64,000 nucleotides of DNA from Phycomyces nitens (GCA_022702545.1 JAHRBC010000001.1:6882001-6946000), one strand, 5' to 3'. Shown: positions 35,517 to 48,833, counted from the first letter of the stretch. Notes: generated by a model not told the origin, from the sequence alone. Program-made: numbers and translations.

Positions 35517-38500
35517 CCATATTCCAACCCCACATTCTTTCGTAAACTATTCTTGGAGGCCAAAGCACAAAAACTCTCCTTTTCTACACATTATTTCTTG
35601 AACATATTCCTCTCTTTATACCACCCTTATATATTCCACTCCTTTTTTTTGTCCATAGTACATATCATCATTCTTTATTTGCTCAACCTTTGCGTTTATA
35701 TACTGTATATTTTATTATGAATAAACTCATGCTGAAATGTAAAAAAAAAAAACTATTATTATTATTATTATATGTACAGATCTGGTTACTTTCCAAAGAT
35801 CCCAGCCATTATTCTAGTGCAACTATATTATTCAATGATAAACATGGTGCTCTGGGAACACAAGGCTGACAATACAAATAAAGGATCGATCTTTAGTTAT
35901 TTAAGAAATAAAGCTTGGAACGGTAGATATTCACAAAGCTTAGCCTCATCCAAAGGTTTGTAGTATTTTAGCCTAATTTAGATGAGGCTGGAAATCATAT
36001 ATCCATAATATTGGTCTGTACCAGGTACAACAATGCTACTTGAAAACAATGTCGCACCTCCAAATATAGGTGGACCTTTTAAAATAGTGGATTTAACTCT
36101 AAAAATAAAGGCCGCTTTTTCAGGACATAATTATAGTATGACAGACCTGAGCCTGTGGTTAGCATCATTTGAGGAGCATCAAACTCGCATACTACCTTTA
36201 ATGCATCCTGTAACAAGTGGCTTGGGTTATAAAGTCTCGGCAGTATTGCCACTGAAAATCGGTTGGCAATCCATGGCTGTCTCCTAAAAACATTAGCCAA
36301 GCATTATTAGTTAAAAAAAAAAAAACTTGGCAAATCAAACCAACTAGGCTCCAGAAAATATTTTTAGAATATTAGCCTACTAGACATCTAAAGCCACTTG
36401 AACAATTAAAGTGCTTAGATTACGACGAGAACTTTATTACAACAGATCCCTCATAAAACGCTTGTTTTCCCGCTAAGCTGCCATGATAATACAAACTTGG
36501 GGTGTACAATAGTTTGACGATGGGATCTTCTTCATATGGTATTTTTGTTACCATTACCGACTGTTATGAAAGAAATATATCTTTTTAGGCGTTAGCCACA
36601 GGGGGTAGATGATTATAGATTTATCCTTTTCACAATAAAATACCAGGGGTCTCCAGATATAGCTCGGTATAATCATAAAGATCTGAACTTATAAATATCC
36701 ATGCCCAACCGTCCCATTCATATAAAGAAAAACTTGATACTCATCTTACCATATTTTGGGTTTATTCCAGATCCCCTTTATGTTTCGAATACCAATAATC
36801 CCAGTTGCTTTAGTCATCTTACTTCAAGTCTACTCCAGAACTCCTAGCTTCCTATAAGAATAACTGTGTTTTTATTTGTGTCATAAAAGAAAAAGGTTCT
36901 ATAGTTTAATGTCAGTACTAATGTATCGATTACCAGACTTTGCAATGTTTTACGTATAAATTGCCTACACACCGTATTGTCTTTAAGGCTCAGGAGAATA
37001 CGCAAAATCAGCTATAACATTCCAACTCAAGTATATTACCATATATGCATTGTATTCTTTCATATTGGCTTTTGTATTAACAACACTTTATCAAAGACAT
37101 TATTTCCCTTGAATTATTACTTGTAATTAATTATCAACCGAAAGCCTCTTTATGGGATACAAAACAACTTTTTTATGTTGAAAAACGCGAATAAACAGTG
37201 ACAATTAAAGTATATAGTGACCCGGCTATTTTGTGGTATTTACATTACATCTCTGTAATTTCAGAGTCAAAATAAAACTATAAATAATCGCGGGTTTTCT
37301 TATAATTACGCGCCAAAACATCAAGGTTCCATAACAGGACTTTTGTTTATCGTATAGAGAAAAGTGTAGAAAGCACTCATATATACTCAAGTGCAAACGT
37401 AACCATGGGAATTACTAAAAGAAAAATACCTTGAAAATATTCCTTTTACATTTGTTGCTATGTAATTTTCCTAGTATTCTGTAATATTAAAAGTATTTAA
37501 TATCATACAAATATAATGATCTATTATAATAATTACCAAACACAGTAATTAGCTTTTGCTTCTAGAACATCACTACGGGGAAACCGTTTAATCAGGAATT
37601 CGTAATCCAAATTAAACTAGGAATTGAAACGAACCTTTTTTTTAAATGTTTTTTTTTATTGAGTTTATAGAGAGTGTCTGCTATAAAAGATCTATGGATA
37701 AACATACTGCTATATATGTATTCAAACAGAAAGTGAAATGTTATAGTCCAATGCACATGTCTTTTTCTCTTCTTGGCGTGTCAGACATATATATTGAAAT
37801 GGATATAGATCTCCAATGTTATATCTGTAAAAGATACAGAGCTTTGGAGGACAGATACAGAGGTCTATAACCACAATATTATCTAGTAGTGATAAAACAA
37901 CAAGCCTTAAACTGGTTAGAGTATGGATCAGTCAGTTTATTTATGTGAAATATTGTAGACTATTCTTTATGAGGCATATTATACGTAGCAATCTCCATGG
38001 ATTGAACCACAACTCTTTTTCCGTATTTACACCCTGTAAAAATAATTAATAGGACATCTTAAATATATGCAAGTTGAATATATGGCATGTTTACGTCTTG
38101 TTGAATTGGAGACCCTAATCTAAAATATACTATGGTCAGACAATTATCAATAGTTAATAAAACATAGACTTTTTCTCAGCAAGGTATTAAATGGGTTGCA
38201 CGCTTTATGTAAAAATAACTAATACATCACTCTTTAACACTTTGAGGATACAAAGACTATAGATTTTATTAATAAGTATTAAAATTATACCAAGAGGGCA
38301 ATTCAATCGTATTTTTTACCATCAAGAGATCCAAGAGAGAACAAAAGGACTATTGGCATGTACTTTGAATAAAGTATTATTTCAATTATCATCTAATTCT
38401 GCCATCAAGATATTGTCATTTTTCTTATGTTCCCTAATCCCAGAAAAAAAACATTCTCCAAACTTTTCTAGTTATGCTTCACAAGAATTGTAATATCAAA

Positions 38501-39930
38501 CAAGGCATGATTGTAGACAATTGGTGGACAACCAATCTTGATTGCTTTTGTTGTTCTTACCAGTTTTGATGACGATTCAAATGATATCATTTATGAAAAC
38601 TTCCAAAACTATCCTAAAAATATATTTTAATAAAGACTTTTAAAGATCTTTTTTAATTTTTGGGCTACCAAAACGAACATTTGCCTTGTTTATTGATTCG
38701 ATATACCACATTAGCATGCCTTTGAGCTACTTTATTGAACTATCTCGTGAATTTATAGCTTTTATTAGGAACTTTACCATTTCAATAAAACGTAATTCTC
38801 CCGGGTCAATAGGTTTATTATAGCTAGTAACAATGTTAAGGGTAGAAATTGCATTATGGTGAGTAAATGTGTTTGCGAATTAGTATAAAAATTGCGACTC
38901 GTATTTCTGATTACTGATTTACCGTTGATGCCAAAAAAGGGCAAAATTTAAAAATCAGATATTTTATGTAACCTTGATACCAAATAAGGTATGTAATTCG
39001 CAAAAACTTAAAGATCCGCGGACCTAGAAAAATCGGCAAGTATGGTTAACTGGTATACTAAATCGGCACAAGTACACGAGATTTTGAAAACACATTTTCA
39101 CGCCCTAGTTCCAAAGCCTTGGCCAAATGGCGCATGGGTAATTCATGTTTCAAGAAAATGAGGTATCATGTCATAAAAGGCTGTTGGCTGAAGAGTATAC
39201 TTTTTTTTTAACATGGAATAGGAACAGATTTGAGCTGAGCCCAGTACATAGAATTTTGATTGTATTTAGAGTGCAGGCTGAGAACCAGAAAAGCAAAGTT
39301 TATAAATGAATACTAGCAGGCTATAAAATTTGAAGTGCAAAAAACCAATACTAAAATTTGCAAAGGTCTCATTAAATGGTAATGGGAAATCGGATCCAAG
39401 CGCATGCAAAAATCATAGACCCTATATTTATATAACTATTCCGTATAATGCTTTTGCACAAGACTATATTTCATAGCAGTTCAAAGTGAGTGTAGATGTT
39501 GGATATAGGTTCTTTAAAGTACGTTGACTTTTCACATATAGTTGTTTACTAAAACTAAAATATATGTATATAATGGTATCATGTAATTAATTATTACTAA
39601 AAACAGTGGTTTGGCCATATTTATTAACCCACCAAAGATCGGTCAATTGCATTTGAGCTTGACAAGATAAAGCTAATAACACTATTCTAAAGCCTGGTAT
39701 TGATAAGTTCAAATAGAGCCATGTAAAGACGATTAAGTTGGCCAATATGCCCAAGTACAATGGATCAAGAGACGCCGAATCCGAGTGCTTATGGATCAGA
39801 TTGTAATTTTCAAAATAAGTGCAGATCAAAAAGCTAATAATAATAATAATAATAGGTCAAGGCGTTTACAAGGCTTTGCCCGATGTTTTTAAAACAACAC
39901 GTATGATTTCATAAATGATATACAAGTATT
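35517..39930. other. Gene-free stretch with faint coding-like relics
   Basis: About 4.4 kb of AT-rich DNA. A plus-strand frame at 36033-36287 (84 codons, containing PPNIGGPFKIVDLTLKIKAA) has protein-like composition but no intact gene around it, so it may be a relic. Nothing else is supported. Confidence 0.5.
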
Positions 39931-39944
39931 TTGGATTCTAATGA

Positions 39945-40018
39945 GTACAGTGTTTCTACTTGAGATTGAGACAATGTTAGTTTTTTCTTTCTGGACAATC
40001 AAAATTAATTTTTAGAGA
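39945..40018 (+). repeat. Inverted copy of an internal piece of the Fanzor-like element
   Basis: The plus strand here (TTTCTACTTGAGATTGAGAC and downstream) matches the minus strand at 41180-41250 over about 65 bp with only a few differences. The translated ends also match (FLLEIETMLVF in both). It is a second, inverted fragment of the same decayed family. Confidence 0.7.
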
Positions 40019-40059
40019 AAAGAGTTAGTTTTGAGAAAGGAGGCGTTTGTGCAGAGTTT

Positions 40060-41625
40060 AGCTGTAAAAATCTAAATCCCAAAAAAGGGAAACCGTGTTC
40101 GTTACGGCGATGTAGTGAAAATAAAAGAAGCATTAATTGCTTCTGCAGAATGCTTGAGGGCGACTGTGACCGCTGACCATGCTGTTTGAAATCTTGTAGA
40201 TGTTTTTCAAAGCATTGACAAGCAAGAACGCTATTAAATCCGATGTAAGCTTCTGTGAGGGACATTTCATTACAAGAATGTCATTGGATTTACAAAAGCA
40301 TTAGATAACAAAGAAAACTTGATTCGACATCTCGTACCGTTGAGGTTCGGAATTCCTCCACATAAACGAGCAAAAGGTCGCCAGATCTCTGTCTACACTT
40401 GAGTTGTCGCCAAAGAACACCACTATGATTGAACCAAGACCCTTGATCTTAACCAAATATTTACCAAACGAGATGATTGGTAGTTTGTTTTTTAGTCTGG
40501 TCAATATTCTCTGGCTCCCATTATCTGTTTGCTCTTATAATAAAACAAAACGTAAATATATATACGATTATTATAATCCAAGTAATTTATGAACCTACCT
40601 TACACTTTCTTGTATCATCTGCTTGCTACTATCATTCTTTGCAATCTCTTTATGTTTTTTCACTTTGCCTTGTTATATTTTCTACCGCAATTTACTAAAA
40701 TTAATGAGTGATGTCTTCTGTACTGACCCGAGAACTTTTATTAACGATAACATCAGCGGTGTAGCCGTCGGTTCTGATTACGTTTGAGAAAGCAATTTTT
40801 GTCTTCTTGTTTGGATCTTTTAGGTCTTGGAAGCTATTATGCCCAAGATCTTGGTTAGTAAGAGTTTTTACGTACTAGATATGGCACAAGCTGTCAAGCA
40901 TCTTACCTGCTTAGTCTGAGTCTCTTGAAATCACATATCTTGTTGAACATTTCATATTTGCCTTTGTACGTGGCTGGGAGCCTTACACCAGCAAAAGTTG
41001 AAATAGAGTTGGGGTTGAGCGTTATGAACCTCCACTTCAATTAAGATACAGGACATAATGAAAATAGGCGTGAAAGTATTGGTCTTTTTTCTTCATCTTT
41101 CTCATAATTCTAGACAACATGGGAATATACGCCCCAGGAGAGGCAGACAAGCTTACAAGCGTTACAGGAAAAGGTAAACAAATTGTCTAAAAACTAATTT
41201 TGATTCGTCCAGAAAAAAACTAACATCGTCTCAATCTCAAGTAGAAATACTATACAGTACCAAAAGTTTTGGGTAAAAACTCTCTTGTCAACATCTTCGT
41301 CACAATGGGTAATGATATAGTAATTTACAAAAAGTTGGGCCCGTATAATTATATTGCGAACTTGATCGGATACCAGTTGCACCTTGTGTTTGATGAGCGT
41401 TCGATATTCTGGCCTTAAGATCGTTTCCAACTTTATCTTTCTTGTTATGGAAAGGACACTCTTTTGATCGTGAGGTTTTATGACCACTTTTGAAGCAACC
41501 GGAGCATACAACTCTACTCTCCAATTGTCGACCCTCAGTACCCTTTTGTTTTGTCTCAAGTTTTTGCTTTTTTTGTCTCCTTCTTTTCATATTCTGTAGG
41601 TCTCTTACACTTTGTACCAACTATA
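40060..41625 (-). pseudogene. Decayed Fanzor-like (TnpB-related RuvC nuclease) element
   Basis: Read from 41.62 kb leftwards over several frames, in order: a Zn-knuckle-like CSGCFKSGHKTSRSKECPFH (about 41.44-41.51 kb); IKHKVQLVSDQVRNIIIRAQ then LFVNYYIITH (about 41.3-41.4 kb); WRFITLNPNSIS (about 41.04 kb); SNVIRTDGYTADVIV (40743-40790); KKHKEIAK (about 40.65 kb); GSIIVVFFGDNSSVD (about 40.43 kb); VEEFRTST (40338-40361); and ALKNIYKISNSMVSGH then RPQAF (about 40.15-40.21 kb). The TDG box, the (F)GDxS box, the DEFRTS zinc-ribbon entry and a C-terminal helix ending in RPxxF, in this order, are what I know of Fanzor proteins, the eukaryotic relatives of TnpB. Stops and frameshifts break it everywhere and the RuvC-I Asp segment is not found in place. 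The zinc-ribbon cysteines are lost. The assignment rests on motif recognition, not a search. Confidence 0.6.
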
Positions 41626-42149
41626 GTATGTACATAAGTATATATATATATATATATATATTTACCACAAGTCGATGATGACGCAAAATGTTCGCCTTGA
41701 CTACTTCTTTTTGTACGATGTCCGGTTTTTTTTACAGTCCTCACATCTCACTTTAGCTAAACAAGACAATACGTACGACATGCATAATATCGTCTTTAAT
41801 CTTTACCTTGTTTCTCTATTATTTCTTTTCTACGCTTCCAAACCCTTTTTAGTATATCGTGAATTTTGTCTCTAAACATTTATTTTATAGGTAAGCGGTA
41901 TTGTTAGAAAGTAAGAGGAGTATAAAGATATAAAGTTGTGCTGTAGACAGGAAAAATACACCATTATTTATATTTTGAGTTTATTTAAAAAGACGTGGAA
42001 ACTATATATGTCAAAAATCCAAAACGTTGATTAATTAGAGGCAACAATTCATTATGCGTGTTATACTGTACCTTTATCATTATAAATCTTGGTGAGAGGT
42101 ATGAATTCCTGATGTAAGGCCAAAAACAATTAGACAATTACAGGTAAGA

Positions 42150-42250
42150 TGTCTGAATAGATTTCTACTTTGTCTACAATTACATTTTGATTCTTTTAAA
42201 ACATTTCCTAGTTTGTATCAACCTCAATTAGAAACACTGTATTAATATAT
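42150..42250 (-). repeat. Third, more diverged fragment of the same element family
   Basis: The minus strand contains TACAGTGTTTCTAATTGAGG and a downstream GAATCAAAATG..TTGTAGACAA that parallel the fragments at 39.95-40.02 kb and 41.18-41.25 kb. The family thus occurs at least three times within 2.3 kb. Confidence 0.45.
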
Positions 42251-42755
42251 CTGGCGTGCAAATACTTTTGGGAGCACTCAGTGTCTTGCCATTAATATTC
42301 TCGTACCATTTGTGTAATAAAAGGGGTATTTTTCTTTTGGAAAAAAAAAAGGCTTTGGACAAACGGTCGCCATCAGAGGATATTTCTACTTTTGAGTTGT
42401 GTACGACTTTATTTTTATGCACAAAAATATGCACAGAAATTAGATTTAAATGGCATACAAGCCAATATACACTGGGCATATTCATCAAACTGCTTTGTAT
42501 ATTAATATTATAAAAAAAAGATATTAGATTTGTTTGATAGATGATCAATTGGCATGGCATGGCTTGGCTAATTTATGTACTGAATTTAGCTAAAGAAACG
42601 TTTATTTCTTAGCCAAGATTGTTTCTGGAAAATGGCTAATTGTATACCCTAGCTAATTCTTTTTTCAAAAGTTTGGCAAGTAATTTCTGAAGAGTGTATA
42701 TGTATATAAAAAAGTTACGATTGAAAAAAAAAAGAAATTATATAAAAGATTCTCT

Positions 42756-45700
42756 CTACTTTTGCGTTCGTGTTTTCTTTATCCGAGGGTTAATAATAAT
42801 TTTTTTAGGGCTGTTCAAGGACAATGACCTGCTGCCTCCTTTATCTGGTCTTGAGGTAAATGCACCCTCATCATCTTCTTCATCGTCCGATGTCTTTCTT
42901 CGTTTAAAGAACCCAGAAGTCTCGCCATCCAGCTTTGACTCTGTTTCGTCAATTGATGCCAGTGATGGGTCTTCTACCTTGGCCATATCCAGGTCTTTGT
43001 TTGATTCATCTTCTGGACTAGAATCATCTTTGGGAACCACTGGACTCTCAGTCTCTGGTTTTGATTTAGATTCTTCTTCGTCTTCGTCTTCGTCATCTTC
43101 ATAGTCCACGAGAGCCTTTTTAGGTCCAGTCTGAGAGACCAAGGTCAATTGTGGTTGAGACAGAGTGGTGACTGAATCCTCTTCTTCTTCTTCGGAACCA
43201 TTAAAATATTCCTCTTCATCATCGTCCATAGTCGATGATAGCCATCCCCCATCCTTGTGAGTTTTTACACTATAGACACAATTAATACAGACATAAAAAG
43301 CTGCATGTATATGTATGTATACCCATTTGTAGCTGTACTAAGAACATCTTCCATCCCAGGCTGTTCAGAATTCTGCTCGTGCCTCAGACGAAGCTTTTCA
43401 CATGTATCGACATAAGTGATAGTGTCCAGCACTGAACCAAATTGTGTTTCCAAATGATTCACCAGAATTTTACAGTTTTCCTACAAAACCCACTCTTTAA
43501 TATCCATCTCTTACTACAGCCATCAAACACTTACTTTCCTGATAAAATCAAATAGCTCCAAACATGCCGAGTTGAGAAGATTGTCGCGTCCGTCCGTATC
43601 CAACAAAACCCGAATAATAGGCTCAAATATATCGTGTTTTACCAAATGTCTGTTATAAAACTCATCTTTGAGTCCTACACACGCTCTCACCAGCCGTAAA
43701 GCAGCTTATCGAACGATTGTCAGTGTCTTTCTAACACCAATGACTAATTAAATACCTAATTTCATATGTGCATCGCGAGATCTAAAGAGCTGGACAACCT
43801 TTCCAAAGCAATCTGACGACAGGACCAGGAATTTGCTACGGAAAGTGTGAATTTTGACCACAGATGTCAATAGTTCGGATATGTATAGGATCAATTCAGC
43901 TTGGTCGTGGGTAAGCAACAGAATCTCCACGGGCCCTATATATTAGTTTTCCCATTGACTGATTATTATCCCATTTCCCAACTCTTTCTTGTTAATATTT
44001 ATATTACTATCATCATATTTTACCTGTCAACTTTATCGTCTTTGTATCGAGATCTTGAATAGGTTGAAGAAGAGATGGAGCGTACTTTTCATAGAATAAT
44101 GTCAAGAATTCATCTGTTTCTGGATCTTGCCTATTCAATGTCTAATAAAGAGTCAATATACTCGTATCGATTTAAAGCCCAAGATATGCCTGTGTATTTA
44201 CTTCAGGTACTAACGCTGTCCCAAATGAAGGTCCACCACTCGAGTCCAACAGAGTTCTGATCACTTCAGCATATTGACACTTTAGGATATGGTCTTTATC
44301 TGCAGTGAATTCTTTGACGATGATTTCCAATAGGTTTTTTTTTGTGGTTTCGTCTTTGGATTGTTTAATCATATAGCCTCGAACAAGACAAGCATTGAGT
44401 TCAACAATAGACGCCAACATGTCTAGACCAGCAGTACGCATCGAAATGTCCTCGTCTGTCAAGGCAATATCAAAAATGTCGAATAATCCATAAGGAGCAA
44501 GCGATCTTGTTTAAAATAACAGCCATTATTAAATACATGTATACTTGAAAAATAATAATAAATACCTGTAAAGGCTTGCGCGAGAAGATGCCTGGAATGG
44601 TTTCGTAATCGAACACAGGCTCTGGACATAGAGTACAGCGTCTCTTTTCTTCTTGTCGCTTGCTTCTTCGTCCTTTAAGATTCCAAATAGTTCGGTCAAG
44701 AGTTCATTGTTGTTTTGAACATAGGTGAGAATGTCAACATGATTGTAGAATACGGCTGAACGCAGTGCAGATGCCATTGATTCGTCCATCGAGCTTTCCA
44801 GAATGACATCTTTGAGATATTGTAAACGAAATGTCTGGTGAATCTTTGACATTGTTGCCTCGTCTTTAATGGTCACGACCTAATGTATATTGAATTAATC
44901 AACGATCTTTTTGGAGTTATTAATTTACCTGCTCTACTTTGGAATGTTTAGCGAGGAATTCTCGATGCTTTGCTTTCATGGTTGGTGTTTCGGGATCATC
45001 TAAGCCAAAGATAATGCAAATTGGGTAAGTATGGTTCTTCAATTGATTACAGTAGCACACCTACACTCCAGCATTCCCATAACACCAAGTACGATTTCGT
45101 CTCGGATAATATAGTCAATGATCGTGGCATCATTTAACAGTATTATGGTCTTCATGATTGTAAACATGGTGTGGAGGTCATCAATACTTTCTAGATCTTC
45201 GCATGTCTCGAAAATTGGTAGCAGCTTGTCAATATAATTCTACAATATGTTGGTAAATACGATCAAGGTGATAATAAGCGTCCACACGTACTTCATTGAA
45301 TATATAGGCACTCAGGCGTTCTTTTTCTTTGGGTGTCTTTGCACTGGTTACGATTGAAGCAATCTTTGATAAATTGGATATTTCTGGTGCTGGAGGAAAT
45401 ATGACTTCTGGAGTCTCTCGCTGGAAGTCAAAACTGTTGCTGTTTGTGTATTCGAAACCGGTCATACCTGGATTTGACCTCTGTCTGTCTCCTGCTTTCA
45501 GATCTCCATCCTGACCTGGAGTGCAAGGTTTTGAAGGGTCGTCGTCAGGTTTGATTCGTAACCTAAAAAAGCACAATGTATAAAAATTCGAGTTTTCTTT
45601 GGAACAATAAATCCAATAAAGCACACGGTTCCTCTCCTTTCCCTTTCCCTTTCCCTTTCCCTCTCTCTCTTTCTCTCTCTCTTTATATATATTGTATTCT

Positions 45701-46601
45701 CTACGTGCCATATTTCATCACAGCCCTCGGGTTCCTGGAAGCTTAATGCTAAGTCCTGGCTAGTATCTTCACTCCAAACAATCAGAGTTTCTACCAAGTT
45801 TGAAAAACAAAACAAAAATAAACGATTTTCAACATTGATCCAAACATATAAGATATCCAAGCACAAAAAATATATAAAAAAAGGTAGTAAGAAAACCAAT
45901 AGCCATCTCCACATAAAACTCAAAACCACCAAAAAGAAAGGCTTTAAACCTTTTAAAACCGTTTCCCCTTTCCCTCCCCTTCTTTTTTTTTTTTTTTTAC
46001 CTTGCTGTCTATGGTACCTTCTTCGATTCTGTACCTTGGAACTTAGCAAGGTTGAGGAATTTTCATCAGAGCGCACCCAGAGCTCATCAAGCTCTCCTTC
46101 AGAACCCTAGATTCACTTTGGCATGAGCGCAGGTAGAAAGAAGAATGGTAGTAGTAGTAATAAAAAAAAAGTAATAAGAAAGAAAGGCATCTTTCATTTA
46201 CATGCCAAGAAGTCCCTTTTTCTTGTTTTTATTCTACTCTAATAAAGTAAACCCAATCAAATGAAACATCTAGCAATGACCAAAAAGATCATTTATCATC
46301 ATCATTATCATCATCATCATTAGCCATTTCTCACTTTTGTTTGGCCCTCAATGAATAAATAGCAATCAATCCAAAGAGGAAATGACAAGGTAATGATAAT
46401 GATTATGATAATAATAATAGTAGTAATAATAGTAGTAGTAGTAGTAATAAGAGGTATAATTACCGCTACGTAAACACAGTGACCTGTGCCTTTGTCTTCC
46501 CATACGCTGTCCATGTTCAGTTTGTATACCTTTACACGATAAGGTGCTGAAGGTGGTGCTGGGTGGCTTACGTTGCTCTTTACTTCGACTTCTTCTGTCA
46601 T
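42756..46601 (-). CDS. PSY2: Protein phosphatase 4 regulatory subunit 3 (Psy2/SMEK/Falafel)
   Basis: Thirteen exons: 46601-46464, 46106-46001, 45790-45709, 45562-45292, 45239-45065, 44999-44929, 44879-44566, 44505-44202, 44141-44024, 43935-43756, 43704-43535, 43480-43323, 43269-42756, giving 866 residues. The N-terminal EVH1/PH-like domain is clear (YRVKVYKLNMD, DKGTGHCVYV, ETLIVWSEDTSQDLALSFQE, GCDEIW). The SMEK domain follows (LPIFETCEDLESIDDLHTMF, LEYDDPETP, KHREFLAKHSK, KIHQTFRLQYLKDVIL), then armadillo-like helices (LKDEFYNRHLVKHDIFEPII). The tail is acidic, with basic clusters FKRRK and RIKKTRTQK that look nuclear. PP4R3 targets PP4c-PP4R2 to substrates in DNA-damage and checkpoint control. 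The exon 3/4 junction only keeps frame, and restores the conserved Trp of GCDEIW, if a GC-AG intron (45708-45563) is used; this one boundary is uncertain. Confidence 0.92.
45640..45690. repeat. Pyrimidine-rich simple repeat inside a PSY2 intron
   Basis: Repeated CCCTTT units followed by (CT)n lie between exons 3 and 4 of PSY2. The first intron (46463-46107) likewise holds ATC and TAG-type trinucleotide runs near 46.28-46.32 and 46.40-46.45 kb. Confidence 0.85.
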
Positions 46602-48833
46602 TGTCGAGAATGCTAGACTTTTTTTCTTTATTTTTAGTGCTGACAATGAAGGTGTTCGATGATCGAGATAATGCAGAGAGGTTGTAAACAATGTAAAAAA
46701 AAAAAGAAAAGAGAGAGGTAATCGGTAGTTTAAATTTCAATGCTGGAATCAAGCTAGCCAGTCAGACAAGATAAAAAAATAAAATCAAAATCAAAAATAA
46801 AATAAAATAAAATAAGAATGGAATGGTGGTGTCGTTAAACTGTCAGAAACAATAGCGATAATCAATAATTACTATTATTACTATATTCACATGGGTATAA
46901 TTTACCATGGTTGTTCAATTGGGCCTTTAAATATTTTTCATAAATTTCAATATATGACGTCTTCTAACCCAATATCTAGTATAATTATTAATACTATTAC
47001 TATTGCTATTACTATTATTAAAATTATTCAATTAAATTCATCAGCCATACTCTATAATCAACGACCCAAATCATCTTTAAAACAACCAGATAGATTGCAG
47101 ATCAAAGTAATAGTTTTTGTTGAACAGAGGAGATTACAATATTAAATGATCTAGAGGTTATAAATAAAAATTATTTCTTTGATCTACCAATCAAATAAAT
47201 AGACAAATATAATTGGATAGAAATACCTATAGTTTAATATAGAATAAGCAATTTCTTTTTGGATCAAATGGATATTGGTTTTGTACCATCATTTAAAGAG
47301 TCTGGTTATATGTATATCTGTAAAAAGTGTAGAGTATTAAAAAGAGACGTCATATCTATTTATACCATTGAGATATTCCAATACAGCCAATTCAAAAAGT
47401 AGTGGAAGCTTTGAAATCTGATGTTGTCCAAAAATGACACTGTATTTCAATCTTTTGGACTTTAGTTTTGTCTATGGCTTAACAGTTTCTAAATAAAATT
47501 CTCGTCTTCTTTCTTTTTACTGCTCAAAATCAATTTCACAGATACTAAAAACGAGTGTCCAACTTATTTACAGCTGACAAGGACATGATGAGGAGAAGCT
47601 GTTTGTCATCGAAACATTAAAGTCTCGTACTCAACTCTCAAGAAGAAAACCCCCCAGAAAAGCCTTGTACTTTTTAAATAACCCTGTCATGCGGCATGTG
47701 TTTTAGACGTAAGATGTCCAAGAAAACAGTTTAGAGAGAGAATGGTTCTTACACAATATCCAATAATTCGTAGCTTAACAAGCAAATAAATCATTCTTTA
47801 GGAAGAAGTGTAATAATAAAGAATAAGAGAAAAGGTAGCAAGGGTTTTATTAGCGAGTTTATTTGTTTGATAATTTTTTATTCATATAAATATGAATAAA
47901 AAATGGAAAGAATTGGAAAAACTAGTTATGAAAAGGTGGAATGTTCACTCTTTCAAGAGAGTGGCATACCAATTGCAAAGAAGATGGTGTGGCTTCAACA
48001 CGAACAAAAGATGGAGAACCACAAACACAGTGTGACAGCCCTTTATATACCTTTTGTACAGGTATATTCTATATTATCTTATTGCAAGACATGTAAAGGA
48101 GTTATTATGAAATGGCCTCTTGCCAAAGGTCTGGCTTGTTCAACGGTTTAATGTGAATCCCTGGGAATAATATCCTAGCTTTATTACAGTATTTCATGGT
48201 CTATCAGACCAAATATGTATATACACCATGTAACTAGATATGTTTTCATAACTATAAATACTCTTGCACTATATATAAAATTTACATAGAAGAAGCTTGC
48301 TTATATATTTTTGTAGATAATATAGAGCTATTTTGAAGCAAGCACTGCTTATAAGCTTATCTATATATATATCTAGAATTTTAAATGATTATAATTAAAG
48401 GTCAAAGATCGAGAAACAATCTTGAAGAAGAAAAGCAAATGTCATATTTATATTTATCTTATATTTATAGAGAAAATATTTTGTATCTGCATTTCACAAG
48501 TTTTAATTTTTATATTGTATGTCTTTTATGAATAACTTGAATTAAAATTAGCCATTTCTTTTTTAAAAAAGTATTCGTTATTATCGTATAGCTATTATGT
48601 CTATTTTGTTAGCTTTTCTTATTTATAATGTATGTAACTTAATATCCGTCTATAAACCATTCTGACATTCTAATATTATAGATTATCTTTAAAGATCTTA
48701 ACACAAATAATTTATAGAAAATATAATAGAAATAAATGTTTTTACAATTTTAAATTAGACTCGAAGCTTTTTTAAAACTTCCCTTTATTATATATATTAT
48801 GCTATAGGTATGTTTTGTGAAAGCTCTGGTATA
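46602..48833. other. Gene-free stretch upstream of PSY2
   Basis: About 2.2 kb. It must hold the PSY2 promoter near 46.6-46.9 kb. A plus-strand frame at 47903-48151 (82 codons) has some protein-like composition but no recognisable domain and no supporting exons. Otherwise only AT-rich sequence. Confidence 0.5.

Noticed and set aside
36033..36287. 84-codon plus-strand frame (PPNIGGPFKIVDLTL)
   Set aside because: The composition is protein-like, but there is no recognisable family, promoter or exon partner; kept only as a possible relic.
42694..43104. Plus-strand Ser-rich frame ending in a poly-Ser run
   Set aside because: Antisense of the acidic tail of PSY2.
46320..46460. Tyr/Thr/Ile-rich frames in the trinucleotide repeat near 46.4 kb
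   Set aside because: They lie in PSY2 intron 1 and are microsatellite translations.
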